A DNA stretch of 32,454 nucleotides from a virus. The translations under genes and the position numbers were made by a program. The stretch spans positions 1 through 32,454 of IMG/VR virus record IMGVR_UViG_3300007734_000581; one strand, given 5' to 3'. How positions within the stretch are numbered: the first letter of the stretch is position 1; the number at the start of each line of letters is the position of its first letter. Shown one piece after another: positions 24,133 to 30,413 of this stretch. The notes below the pieces were generated by a model that was given only the letters and a program-made list of their open reading frames with translations, did no database searches and had not been told where the DNA came from.

Positions 24133-24332
24133 ATCATTTTGCCCACGTGGTGTGGGCAGGGGTCGACGTCCGGGCGGAGGCCGGCCCCTTCTATCGCGAT
24201 TCCCCTCCGTGGTTTCCATTCCCACGGGGGGGATTTTGTTTTGGCAAAGAAAGGCATCCCTCCACCCCGATAGTACCGGGATAGAGTGGGCTTCGGCGGA
24301 ATTGCCTGACCCTGGGGATGGAGGGGGCCTAA
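24133..24332. other. 200-bp intergenic gap between convergent operons
   Basis: This is one of the longest non-coding stretches. It holds a 7-bp hairpin (TGCCCAC at 24140-24146 with GTGGGCA at 24152-24158), the strong terminator described separately, and a weaker dyad (ATCCC ... GGGAT around 24259-24292) that on the leftward strand is followed by a T-rich stretch and might end the leftward operon. No gene or tRNA was found. Confidence 0.6.
24201..24242 (+). terminator. rho-independent terminator of the late operon
   Basis: TCCCCTCCGTGG (24201-24212) pairs with CCACGGGGGGGA (24222-24233) through twelve base pairs, one G-U, around a nine-base loop, and is followed by TTTTGTTTT (24234-24242). 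This is a classic terminator for rightward transcription coming from the lysis genes. Confidence 0.9.
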
Positions 24333-24536
24333 CTATTCGTCCTCGAGGTCGGCTCGGCGTTCGAGGAGAATCCATCGGATGGCCTCCTCCGAAAGGCCGG
24401 ACATTGAGGCCCATTCTCGAGAGCTGAAATCGTTGCCCATGGAGCAGATTACCGCTCCCCATCCGTCGCCCCAGTATCGTCGGATCCCCGAGAGCCAGCG
24501 GACGCGGGCTCGAGCGCTAGAAAGGGACTTCTTCAT
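24333..24536 (-). CDS. hypothetical protein at the end of the leftward operon, 67 aa
   Basis: The start chosen is ATG 24536, which overlaps the end of the SSB gene by 20 bases. The frame is open further upstream (ATG 24665), but that would lie wholly inside the SSB gene. The product is basic and Trp-rich at the start (KKSLSSARARVRWLSGIRRY). It then has SSREWASMSGLSEEAIRWIL, which looks like a small helix-turn-helix, and an acidic end (LERRADLEDE). It might be a small DNA-binding protein. The SD is weak, so coupling to SSB translation is likely. Confidence 0.5.
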   Translation of the reverse strand: MKKSLSSARARVRWLSGIRRYWGDGWGAVICSMGNDFSSREWASMSGLSEEAIRWILLERRADLEDE

Positions 24537-24858
24537 CGGCTTCTTTCTTTCCGTTTGGCGCGCGACATAGCTTGACGCTGTCCGCGCGCAGTTCGAGCGA
24601 TTGACGCTTGACTCCGTCCTTTTCGTATTCGCGCTGTGACATTTCCCCTCTGACCACGACTTCACGACCCTTGACGAGATGGGGCTTTACTGCGTCCCAA
24701 TGCGCACCCCAGGCGCTGACGGAAACCCATGTGGTCACGGCTTTGTCGCCATGACCCGAGGTGCATCCCACCGTGAATGAATGCACAGTCGACTTTCCGA
24801 CATCTCGGGACGTTGCATCCCGGCCGATGAATCCGTGGATGGTTGAATGAATGCTCAT
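24517..24858 (-). CDS. ssb: single-stranded DNA-binding protein
   Basis: The 113-residue protein has the bacterial SSB pattern. An OB-fold opens with IHGFIGRDATSRDVGKSTVH and contains VTTWVSVSAWGAHWDAVKPH, LVKGREVVVRGEMSQREYEK and SLELRADSVKL. It ends in the acidic tip ADEEVPF, equivalent to the SSB tail that recruits repair and replication proteins. A perfect AAAGGAGG precedes ATG 24858, and that ATG overlaps the stop of the nuclease gene as ATGA. It is shorter than host SSBs, as usual for phage forms. It would coat single strands for annealing and replication. Confidence 0.88.
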   Translation of the reverse strand: MSIHSTIHGFIGRDATSRDVGKSTVHSFTVGCTSGHGDKAVTTWVSVSAWGAHWDAVKPHLVKGREVVVRGEMSQREYEKDGVKRQSLELRADSVKLCRAPNGKKEADEEVPF

Positions 24859-25493
24859 TTGGCCTCCTTTAGCTTTTGCTTACGCTTTTCGTGCATCGCC
24901 AACATGGTTCGTGCACAGGTAAACTCCGTCTCACACATCCACAGGACGTCGAGCGGAATCCATTGTTCACGGTAAATCGGGGCATTCCGGCCCAAGTGTA
25001 GGACCATCGCCCCAGCTAGCTTGTCGTATCCGTTCTGCCTCCAAGCGATGGAATAGCCTCCGATTTGTGTATACGAATGCCGGTCAGCGGTGGGTAGCTG
25101 TCCTGATTCGTTGGTAGACTTCGTCTTTAGGTCGACGAGAATCAATTTCCCGTCGACCTCCACCACCAAATCAATCCGGCCACCGAACGCCATTTCACGC
25201 GGAACCCCTGCGATGACCCTGACCTCGGACGCTGGCAACCCGCCGGGGAGTCGATGGAGCAGAGGCTCCCGGTCCCACCGCCACTGGCACCACGCTTGCC
25301 ACGCTGGAAGCAGCTCGTCGGGGACGAGGTCGACCGCGTCAGCGAATGAGCGCTCGATCAGCGAATGGATAGCAGTCCCGAGCCTAGCCGCCTCTTCGAC
25401 GGCGGCCGATTTATAGCTGCTTTTCATTTGAGCCACGACCTCGGAAACCGAGGGGATCGGCTGCCCATCGAGGAAGTAGTCACCCGGAGGCAT
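24855..25493 (-). CDS. PD-(D/E)XK nuclease of the RecB-like exonuclease group
   Basis: The 212-residue protein shows the catalytic order of this fold. The first is a helix with H43 (LGTAIHSLIER). Next come D108 in GGRIDLVVEVDG and D121-x-K123 in KLILVDLKTKS, then Q143 and Y147 in YTQIGGYSIAW. Such enzymes resect double-stranded ends to make single strands for an annealing protein, and here the ERF annealase and an SSB are in the same operon. The N-terminal YFLDGQPIPSVSEVVAQMK is typical of phage members. The start overlaps the previous gene by 14 bases with a G-rich SD. Confidence 0.83.
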   Translation of the reverse strand: MPPGDYFLDGQPIPSVSEVVAQMKSSYKSAAVEEAARLGTAIHSLIERSFADAVDLVPDELLPAWQAWCQWRWDREPLLHRLPGGLPASEVRVIAGVPREMAFGGRIDLVVEVDGKLILVDLKTKSTNESGQLPTADRHSYTQIGGYSIAWRQNGYDKLAGAMVLHLGRNAPIYREQWIPLDVLWMCETEFTCARTMLAMHEKRKQKLKEAK

Positions 25494-25758
25494 CGACCAC
25501 CCCCGGGCCTAGGGCGTAATCGACCAGCTCCCCGTGATGCCCAGGGATGCCTGTGGTCCATAGCCCGATGAGGCGTTGGTCATCCAAGGCGGCTACCCCG
25601 AGCGGGGTCCAGCCGGTATGGTCGTCGATCCACCCGACGTCCAGGTGACTACCATCGGGGAGCGCCAGCATCCCACCCGCACGGCCGGTGATGCGGTCAC
25701 CAGCATCCCAATACAAGAACACTCGATATCCGCCTTGGAATTTCAGGTTCCGTTTCAT
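25480..25758 (-). CDS. hypothetical protein, 92 aa
   Basis: ATG 25758 overlaps the ERF stop as ATGA, the arrangement usual in this genome; ATG 25770 (four residues longer) is the alternative. The product is beta-rich: GYRVFLYWDAGDRITGRAGG, LDVGWIDDHTGWTPLGVAAL, IGLWTTGIPGHHGELVDYAL. No recognised motif. It lies between the annealase and the nuclease, so a role in recombination or modulation of host nuclease is possible but unproven. Confidence 0.6.
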   Translation of the reverse strand: MKRNLKFQGGYRVFLYWDAGDRITGRAGGMLALPDGSHLDVGWIDDHTGWTPLGVAALDDQRLIGLWTTGIPGHHGELVDYALGPGVVDASG

Positions 25759-26333
25759 TTTTTCGTCCATTGATCGAATGCACCACGCTGCGTGGTGCCT
25801 TCCTCCAGGACCTGCCGCAGCGCCCGGAGCGCAGAGGGGTCGCGGTCCTTGATCGGGCTCTTACCGAGGCTGACCAGCCAAGCGTCGACCGCCTCTGGCT
25901 GCGCGTCCAGAGGATGGGGAGTCATCGCCACGACCGGAGCTGGGGACGCAGGCTCTCGGCGCTGCCCCGCTTCGCCGTCGTCGTCCTCCGCAGGGACGCC
26001 GAGGGCCGCCATCAGGCTGTACCTACGGAGATAGGTGCAGGTACTCCCGATGGCCTGCGGGCTAGCGTCCTTCGCTTGGGCGCGGATGGTGCCCCATGCC
26101 CATTCGCGCTCTCCGTACATGAGGATCGTGCGGACCGATACCGACGTCCCCTCCACCTCTACCGACTGCGTCCACCCGATGCCAGCCGCAGAGAGCGGCC
26201 CACGGATCGCCTCGACCACCGAGGCCAAACTCGCATACGACGAGCGGAAGTGGGGATTTTTGCTGTCTTTCGCTGCGCCGGACATGGCACCTTGGGCCGT
26301 CGCAAGAGCGGCGGCGAACGATGTGTCACTCAT
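25755..26333 (-). CDS. ERF-family single-strand annealing protein
   Basis: ATG 26333 has AGGAG five bases upstream and gives 192 residues; GTG 26339 would precede the proper spacing. The ERF signature is clear: LATAQGAMSGAAKDSKNPHF then RSSYASLASVVEAIRGPLSA (residues about 10-50). Further on is AKDASPQAIGSTCTYLRRYS followed by LMAALGVPAEDDDGE (about 86-121). The C-terminal third is a Pro/Ala linker and a small helical domain. ERF proteins anneal complementary strands in phage recombination and genome circularisation, working with a nuclease and SSB such as those encoded just downstream. Confidence 0.9.
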   Translation of the reverse strand: MSDTSFAAALATAQGAMSGAAKDSKNPHFRSSYASLASVVEAIRGPLSAAGIGWTQSVEVEGTSVSVRTILMYGEREWAWGTIRAQAKDASPQAIGSTCTYLRRYSLMAALGVPAEDDDGEAGQRREPASPAPVVAMTPHPLDAQPEAVDAWLVSLGKSPIKDRDPSALRALRQVLEEGTTQRGAFDQWTKK

Positions 26334-26342
26334 AGGCACTCC

Positions 26343-26675
26343 TCATCGCATGCCGGCCAAGAAGGCCAGCTCGTTTCTAGCTCGGATCCAACACGCGTCG
26401 GCAGAACGGACGCATTCTTCGCGGAGAGACGCGGATTCCGCGCCAGCCCCAAGGTACAGTTCGATCGCGGCCCGCAACTCGTTTTGCGCCTCTACAGATC
26501 TCTTCTCGAGGCTGCGCTGGTCATCCGCCCATGGCCCCAGCGCGCCAGAAGAGCGAGCAGTGTCTAGCAGCGCGTCCGCCTCCTCCTGGAGGCTAATTGC
26601 AAGGCCGTACATCATGTGGTAGGCCGGCGTAGGGTGCTTTTCTTTCCATAGCTGCTCACGTTCTTTCCAGTTCAT
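26343..26675 (-). CDS. helical hypothetical protein, 110 aa
   Basis: ATG 26675 has a strong AAAGGAG upstream and is preferred to ATG 26762, which overlaps the preceding zinc-motif gene. The protein is nearly all helical: NWKEREQLWKEKHPTPAYHM, LAISLQEEADALLDTARSS, RSLEKRSVEAQNELRAAIEL, ADACWIRARNELAFLAGM. It resembles small coiled-coil accessory proteins, with no recognised family. It lies directly before ERF with nine bases between. Confidence 0.6.
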   Translation of the reverse strand: MNWKEREQLWKEKHPTPAYHMMYGLAISLQEEADALLDTARSSGALGPWADDQRSLEKRSVEAQNELRAAIELYLGAGAESASLREECVRSADACWIRARNELAFLAGMR

Positions 26676-26718
26676 GCGCGCTCCTTTGTGTTGTAAACTT
26701 TGTTTTTGTCGGATGGCG

Positions 26719-27090
26719 TCAGCTATACCGGATGCTCCGATACCTCTGACCGTTTTCGTCAATTTCTGCGGTCGACACCCGACGAACGAGCCCGCAGATG
26801 GTGCACTCCTCTGTGTAGACGATCCCCCCGTCTACGCCCCGCACAGGGGCATCATCCCACTGATGACGCGACTCGCTACAGTGTGGCTCGACGGGGTCGA
26901 CCACGACCCTCATCTGCTCCATCTGCACGGTGTTGCGGTTCCTTCTGCGGTCCCACCGTCCCACCCAGATCCGCTCTACGTAGGTTGAGCGGCTCGGAAT
27001 CGGCAAGTATGCTCGAGCCGCGTGGTGGGCGTCCTTGGCCTGCACCTGGCCCTGTCCGTTGTCCCCTTCGATAATCGCGTACCAAGGCAT
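26719..27090 (-). CDS. zinc-knuckle-like hypothetical protein, 123 aa
   Basis: Residues 1-70 include MPWYAIIEGDNGQGQVQAKD and a basic patch WVGRWDRRRNRNTVQM. Then a likely metal site with PHCSESRHQWDD and TEECTICGLVRRVST (Cys, His, CxxC) lies in the C-terminal half. The pattern, His-Gln-Trp then an acidic Gly-Val strand then C-x2-C-G-x-x-R-R, is common in small phage proteins of unknown function with a zinc-bound hairpin. The SD is not obvious. It lies in the leftward recombination operon. Confidence 0.55.
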   Translation of the reverse strand: MPWYAIIEGDNGQGQVQAKDAHHAARAYLPIPSRSTYVERIWVGRWDRRRNRNTVQMEQMRVVVDPVEPHCSESRHQWDDAPVRGVDGGIVYTEECTICGLVRRVSTAEIDENGQRYRSIRYS

Positions 27091-27102
27091 GAATGCGCCA
27101 AA

Positions 27103-27417
27103 TCAGAAGGTTTGCAGGTGATGCAACACGGGCCCATACGCCGGAGCGTCTCCCCATTCAGACTCGATACTCACGCATTGCGAAATCAAGTCCTCGGCTT
27201 CGGCCCAGTCGTTGCGTTTGCAGGCCTCGATAGCCTGCGAACTGAGGACCCGTGCAGCTTGCACCGAAGTTTGCACAGCCACGCAATATTGGCACCCGTC
27301 CACATCGCCTTCACAGTAGTAGGCGTCAACCGAAGACGAGTCGCCCCGGAACTCATGCCGCCAATCGGCACCCACGAACATAGAGCGAGCGGTTTTAATC
27401 ATTTTGATGATGCTCAT
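27103..27417 (-). CDS. hypothetical protein, 104 aa
   Basis: ATG 27417 is preceded by TTGGAGAAA. The sequence has IIKMIKTARSMFVGADWRHE, then a cysteine patch (YYCEGDVDGCQYCVAVQTSV), then helices with VLSSQAIEACKRNDWAEAED and LISQCVSIESEWG that resemble a small four-helix or TPR-like unit. No identity. It follows the tiny membrane peptide gene, separated from it by the second copy of the 21-bp repeat. Confidence 0.6.
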   Translation of the reverse strand: MSIIKMIKTARSMFVGADWRHEFRGDSSSVDAYYCEGDVDGCQYCVAVQTSVQAARVLSSQAIEACKRNDWAEAEDLISQCVSIESEWGDAPAYGPVLHHLQTF

Positions 27418-27438
27418 GATTTCTCCAAGGCCATTTCT

Positions 27439-27480
27439 GTTGTTATGCAGGGGTCAAAGGTTGTTACGCAGGGGTCAAAG
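27439..27480. repeat. two adjacent 21-bp direct repeats
   Basis: GTTGTTATGCAGGGGTCAAAG (27439-27459, 21 bases with the final G) is followed at once by a copy at 27460-27480 that differs at one base (C for T at the seventh position). The second copy contains the last codons and stop of the leftward membrane peptide; the first lies between that gene and the next. It is probably a recent tandem duplication, or a paired protein-binding site. Confidence 0.75.
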
Positions 27481-27547
27481 CCCACAACAGATACCACACC
27501 GACCCCGCGAAAATCAGCGCGACCATGTCAGCAAGCAGCTCACGCAT
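27464..27547 (-). CDS. 27-residue single-pass membrane peptide, first gene of the leftward operon
   Basis: On the reverse strand ATG 27547 has GGGAGG five bases upstream, as good a ribosome site as any in the window. The frame codes MRELLADMVALIFAGSVWYL plus seven residues to TAA. Residues 8-24 are one hydrophobic helix with two tryptophans. It is too short for routine gene callers. As the promoter-proximal gene of the leftward early operon, it would be made first. Possible roles are host-envelope modulation, superinfection exclusion or toxin-like activity; none can be shown from sequence. Confidence 0.6.
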   Translation of the reverse strand: MRELLADMVALIFAGSVWYLLWALTPA

Positions 27548-27686
27548 CCGGACCTCCCATCGGCTCCATCCGCCGACCTCTCCACTGTAGCGTGGCCTAT
27601 GCCTCACGGGTAGAGCCTGTGACATTTCGTGACAATCGCGGCCCGTGTCGAGGGGCTATACCTTGCAGGCATAGGCAGGGGGCAGC
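27548..27686. promoter_or_regulatory. divergent control region between leftward and rightward early operons
   Basis: The 139 bases between the starts of the leftward membrane peptide and the rightward XRE regulator must hold both promoters, but I see no pair of boxes close to consensus. Candidates are TTGTCA on the reverse strand near 27630 and CTATACC near 27656. It contains the 10-bp inverted repeat described separately and TGTGACA at 27618 with CGTGACA at 27628, the same core as the origin-like sites (one copy is near the background expectation). Confidence 0.55.
27595..27676. promoter_or_regulatory. paired operator candidates for the XRE regulator
   Basis: GCCTATGCCT (27595-27604) and its exact reverse complement AGGCATAGGC (27667-27676) lie 62 bases apart. 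The second is ten bases before the XRE start codon, overlapping where a ribosome or polymerase would bind. This is how an autoregulated Cro/CI-like switch is often built. Binding is inferred only from symmetry and location. Confidence 0.5.
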
Positions 27687-27920
27687 ATGCATCGAGTCGG
27701 GGACGTCGTGCGATTGTATCGGGAGCAGCTAGGCTTATCGCAGGTCGAGCTAGCTCGCCGGGCCGGGGTGTCGTCGGTGACGATCCTTCGGATCGAGCGT
27801 GGGGAACGGGGTGTCAGTGTGGATTTGTTGGCTACATTGGCACAAATCCTCGGGATCGGGCCAAAGACGCTCGGTGGCGCTATCCTAGTGTGGGAGTCGC
27901 CTCCGGAGTCGGAGCGATGA
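27687..27920 (+). CDS. XRE-family transcriptional regulator (Cro/CI-like)
   Basis: The 77-residue protein is one helix-turn-helix domain: VGDVVRLYREQLGLSQVELA then RRAGVSSVTILRIERGERGV and SVDLLATLAQILGI. The turn-recognition core is SQVELARRAGVSSVTILRIE (residues about 19-38). There is no C-terminal cleavage or oligomer domain, so it is closer to Cro or a small antitoxin-like repressor than to full CI. Divergent placement and flanking dyads suggest it controls both early operons. An AGGGGGC SD precedes ATG 27687. Its TGA overlaps the next ATG (27917). Confidence 0.83.
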   Translation: MHRVGDVVRLYREQLGLSQVELARRAGVSSVTILRIERGERGVSVDLLATLAQILGIGPKTLGGAILVWESPPESER

Positions 27921-28030
27921 GGCGGCTCGTCGGATGGGTAGGTGTAGTCGGGGTGGTGGTCGCACTCACCCTCGGCGTGCTGGCGGTGGCCTGGGATGCT
28001 GCGCTGACTCGGAGGGATGGCGATGTTTGA
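27917..28030 (+). CDS. small single-pass membrane protein, 37 aa
   Basis: ATG 27917 overlaps the regulator's stop (ATGA). The product is one hydrophobic helix (residues 4-26: LVGWVGVVGVVVALTLGVLA) with Arg-Arg at the N-terminus and a charged tail (ALTRRDGDV). Its stop overlaps the start of the RusA gene (28023). It resembles small early membrane proteins of unknown role. It is the third tiny membrane protein in the genome. Confidence 0.55.
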   Translation: MRRLVGWVGVVGVVVALTLGVLAVAWDAALTRRDGDV

Positions 28031-28490
28031 CACCCTCCTCGCAAAGGTCGAGTTTGAATGCGTCATCCCAGGGCAGCCTAAGGCGTGGCAGCGTGCCCGG
28101 GATGCCGGGCCGGACGGGTACGTCAATCCGGCCAGTTATGCGCGTTGGCTGCGGCAAACGAGCCAACACATACGAGGCCAATGGAAGCAGGCTGGCAACA
28201 CTCGGCGGTTGGAGGTTCCGCTCGAGGTCGAGCTGGCGTTCTTTCTCCACCGTCCGCAGCGTCGACCTGACGGCTACCCTCGGGAGCTCTGGGATATGCC
28301 ACCCATCCCAGCGATCGGCCGGTCAGACGTCGATAACTACGTAGCGGCAGTGTTTGACGCGATAACCCGGGCTGGCATCTGGATCGACGATACCCGGGTC
28401 GCCGGGCTCCGAGCATCCAAAATCTGGATCCCGACGACTCAACCGGAGGGGACCACCATCCGGATCAGCTCACTCTCGACCATATTCTAG
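28023..28490 (+). CDS. rusA: RusA-type Holliday junction resolvase
   Basis: ATG 28023 lies six bases after GGAGGG; ATG 28017 is adjacent to that SD and too close. The 155-residue protein has the RusA pattern. It starts with an N-terminal VIPGQPKAWQRARDAG strand-loop. The catalytic acidic cluster follows: GRSDVDNYVAAVFDAITRAG (D102, D104, D112), then IWIDDTRVAGLRASKIW (D122/D123). RusA enzymes cut four-way DNA junctions and are common in phage replication modules. Here it accompanies the annealase operon across the divergent promoter. It is separated from the next gene by ten bases containing a GTAAC motif. Confidence 0.85.
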   Translation: MFDTLLAKVEFECVIPGQPKAWQRARDAGPDGYVNPASYARWLRQTSQHIRGQWKQAGNTRRLEVPLEVELAFFLHRPQRRPDGYPRELWDMPPIPAIGRSDVDNYVAAVFDAITRAGIWIDDTRVAGLRASKIWIPTTQPEGTTIRISSLSTIF

Positions 28491-28491
28491 G

Positions 28492-28585
28492 TGTAACGCG
28501 ATGTTACTTACTCATGATTCAACCTGCGGCCTTCACTGGGCGCGGGGATGCATGCAGCTCTATGACGGCGTAACAGGGCGTTACA
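28492..28585. promoter_or_regulatory. two GTAAC-N5-GTTAC palindromes at the primase start
   Basis: GTAAC-GCGAT-GTTAC (28493-28507) spans the start codon, and GTAAC-AGGGC-GTTAC (28570-28584) lies 77 bases later, both with an exactly five-base spacer. Single half-sites follow at about 28640 (CGTAACA) and 28674 (TGTTACA). Two exact ten-base patterns this close are unlikely by chance. They may be operators for autoregulation or binding sites for the replication initiator. Confidence 0.55.
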
Positions 28586-29505
28586 CTGACGTTTCACCCG
28601 GTGAGCAGGTCCCGGAGTGGGTCCGGAGGGCTGCCGGGCGTAACACGGAACGGGTACATAGCGTGAGTGTCCCTGTTACATGGGATGTTTCGTTGTTTCG
28701 GGGGCTGCGGGAGACTGCTCCAATGGCCAAGACTTGGGGCTGGCCGAAGGTCGTCGAGTTGTTGGGCCGGTATCGGAGGGTGTCAGCTAAAGCGGATCTC
28801 CCTCTGTGGTCGGCGGCAAGCTGGCCGGCAGGCGCGTCGACGTGTCGAGCTGCGGATGTAGAGGCCGTGGGGATGCTGGTGCTCGATTACGACGACGGCT
28901 CCATGACCCTCGAGGATGCTGCTCGGCGGTGGGGACGCTGGCAGTCACTGATCCACACATCGCCCAGCCACCGTCCAGAGGCCCCCCGGTTCCGGGTCGT
29001 CGTCCCCTTGGCCCGGCCCGTCCCGGCCTCGGACTGGCCTCGAGCGTGGCGTTGGGCGGCTCGATGGGGTGGCGCGGTGGATGGTGCCGCGAAGGATGTC
29101 GGCCGGCGATACTATCTGCCCGGTGGGGATGCACCCGAGGTCTGGCGGCTGCTGGTGCAAGGCGACCGGCGACCGTGGCTGCACCTCGACGTCGACCGCC
29201 TGCCGCCAGAGCCCACTACCCCTATCCGAGCCGTCATCCCGAGGCCTCCGTCGGGGCCGCTCCCCGAGGACGCAGCGAGGAGAGAGATAGCGGATCGTCT
29301 GAAGGCTGACCCCGACCTCCGAGCCAGTGCCGGCGTCCGGCTAGGAGGCCAAATCTCGAGCGGCAACGTCCGGGCCGTCCCCTGTCCCCAGTGCGGCGAC
29401 CGGAGTGTATGGTGGCCTCTCGCACCAACCGGAACACCAAAAGCCCTCTGCAACCACCGCAATAGCTGCGGATGGTCCGGATGGATCGACACCCTCCTCA
29501 CCTAG
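28501..29505 (+). CDS. archaeo-eukaryotic-type primase candidate with C-terminal zinc ribbon
   Basis: The 334-residue protein has a central block found in AEP/prim-pol-like phage and plasmid proteins. GMLVLDYDDGSMTLEDAARR carries acidic residues at D129-D132. LIHTSPSHRPEAPRFRVVVP then LARPVPASDWPRAW follow, and later GRRYYLPGGDAP. The first Asp pair and the following His-containing loop would be the metal and nucleotide site. A zinc-ribbon follows at the C-terminus (CPQCGD...LCNHRNSCGW: C295, C298, C317, C323). ATG 28501 has only a weak SD; ATG 28552 and ATG 28723 (MAKTWGW) are in-frame alternatives. It probably primes replication together with the downstream protein and helicase. Family call is moderate. 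Confidence 0.6.
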   Translation: MLLTHDSTCGLHWARGCMQLYDGVTGRYTDVSPGEQVPEWVRRAAGRNTERVHSVSVPVTWDVSLFRGLRETAPMAKTWGWPKVVELLGRYRRVSAKADLPLWSAASWPAGASTCRAADVEAVGMLVLDYDDGSMTLEDAARRWGRWQSLIHTSPSHRPEAPRFRVVVPLARPVPASDWPRAWRWAARWGGAVDGAAKDVGRRYYLPGGDAPEVWRLLVQGDRRPWLHLDVDRLPPEPTTPIRAVIPRPPSGPLPEDAARREIADRLKADPDLRASAGVRLGGQISSGNVRAVPCPQCGDRSVWWPLAPTGTPKALCNHRNSCGWSGWIDTLLT

Positions 29506-29516
29506 CTGGAGTCATC

Positions 29517-30413
29517 GTGACACGACTACTAGACCTCGCCACCGAGGCGGGGATCGAGGTCGCACCGTCCCCGGAATACCCGGTGGCTGCGACCCTCCCG
29601 GAAGCGATCCAAGCATGGATCGAAACTGAGCGATCCGTCTACCGCCGGTGGGCCTCTCAGGCCGAGTCGCCAGCATCCCGGACCCTCATGTCTGCAGCCA
29701 TCGAGGCCGGGCACCGACGACCGGCTGACCTGGTCACTCTGGCAGCACACCGACCGTGCTACGGCTGGGCGCTGCGCTCGCCCGACGACCGGCGGCAGCT
29801 CGCCCGTGCGCTGTCACGGATGGCGGACGCATGTCTGGAGGCATGGCAGACGCAACAGGCCCGACTGCCGACCATCGACCGCGTCGTCATCTGGCAGAGT
29901 GACGAGACCGAGTATGAGATCCACGCCCGGGGATCGTCGTTCCGGCTGGCTGCATCTGACCTCATGAGCCCTAGCCGCTTTGCGGTCGCATACCTGCAGG
30001 CCTGCCAAATCGCCGCCGATATGCCGAAACCCGGGCAGTGGAGGGACATGGTCAACGCCATGTTGGCCACCGCAACGACCCACGACCTCCGAGAGGATGG
30101 GCAAGGAGCATGGTTTTTGGAGGTGGTCCGCACCTGCATCCGCCGGCTCCCGGTGCTCGACGAGCTTTCCGAGGAACTGTCACAGCGGGCATCGATCGGT
30201 GTCACAGAGGACGGTCAGGCCGTTATCTGCCTTCATCCCCTTGTCTCACGGGTGAAGGCCGTGTGCGAGACGTCCCAACCCCGCGTCTCTGCTGCACTTG
30301 TGACACTACTTGCGAAAAGAGGTGTCACACGTTTTCGCGATGGGCAACAGTGCCGAGTCTGGTTCCTACCGCCCGAACTCTCGCCACCAGTCCGTGAAAG
30401 CTCGGGCCTGTGA
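29517..30413 (+). CDS. replication-module protein, possible origin-binding or primase-partner
   Basis: GTG 29517 has GGAG six bases upstream and gives 298 residues; an upstream frame start at 29472 lies inside the primase gene. It is mostly helical: LLDLATEAGIEVAPSPEYPV; AAIEAGHRRPADLVTLAAHR; SPSRFAVAYLQACQIAADMP; WFLEVVRTCIRRLPVLDELS. The C-terminus has VSRVKAVCETSQPRVSAALV then LLAKRGVTRFRDGQQCRVWF, which looks like a winged helix of the kind at the ends of D5-type primase-helicases. Four TGTGACA/TGTCACA sites lie within its last 240 bases, and a fifth overlaps its stop codon. A protein encoded beside its binding sites is typical of origin initiators. Identity is inferred. Confidence 0.55.
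   Translation: MTRLLDLATEAGIEVAPSPEYPVAATLPEAIQAWIETERSVYRRWASQAESPASRTLMSAAIEAGHRRPADLVTLAAHRPCYGWALRSPDDRRQLARALSRMADACLEAWQTQQARLPTIDRVVIWQSDETEYEIHARGSSFRLAASDLMSPSRFAVAYLQACQIAADMPKPGQWRDMVNAMLATATTHDLREDGQGAWFLEVVRTCIRRLPVLDELSEELSQRASIGVTEDGQAVICLHPLVSRVKAVCETSQPRVSAALVTLLAKRGVTRFRDGQQCRVWFLPPELSPPVRESSGL

Noticed and set aside
24140-24158. TGCCCAC/GTGGGCA hairpin as a second terminator
   Set aside because: There is no T-run downstream in either direction; only the adjacent stem at 24201-24233 has one.
27404-27613. 69-codon rightward frame across the 21-bp repeats
   Set aside because: It is antisense to the short leftward membrane gene with its excellent SD, and has no SD itself.
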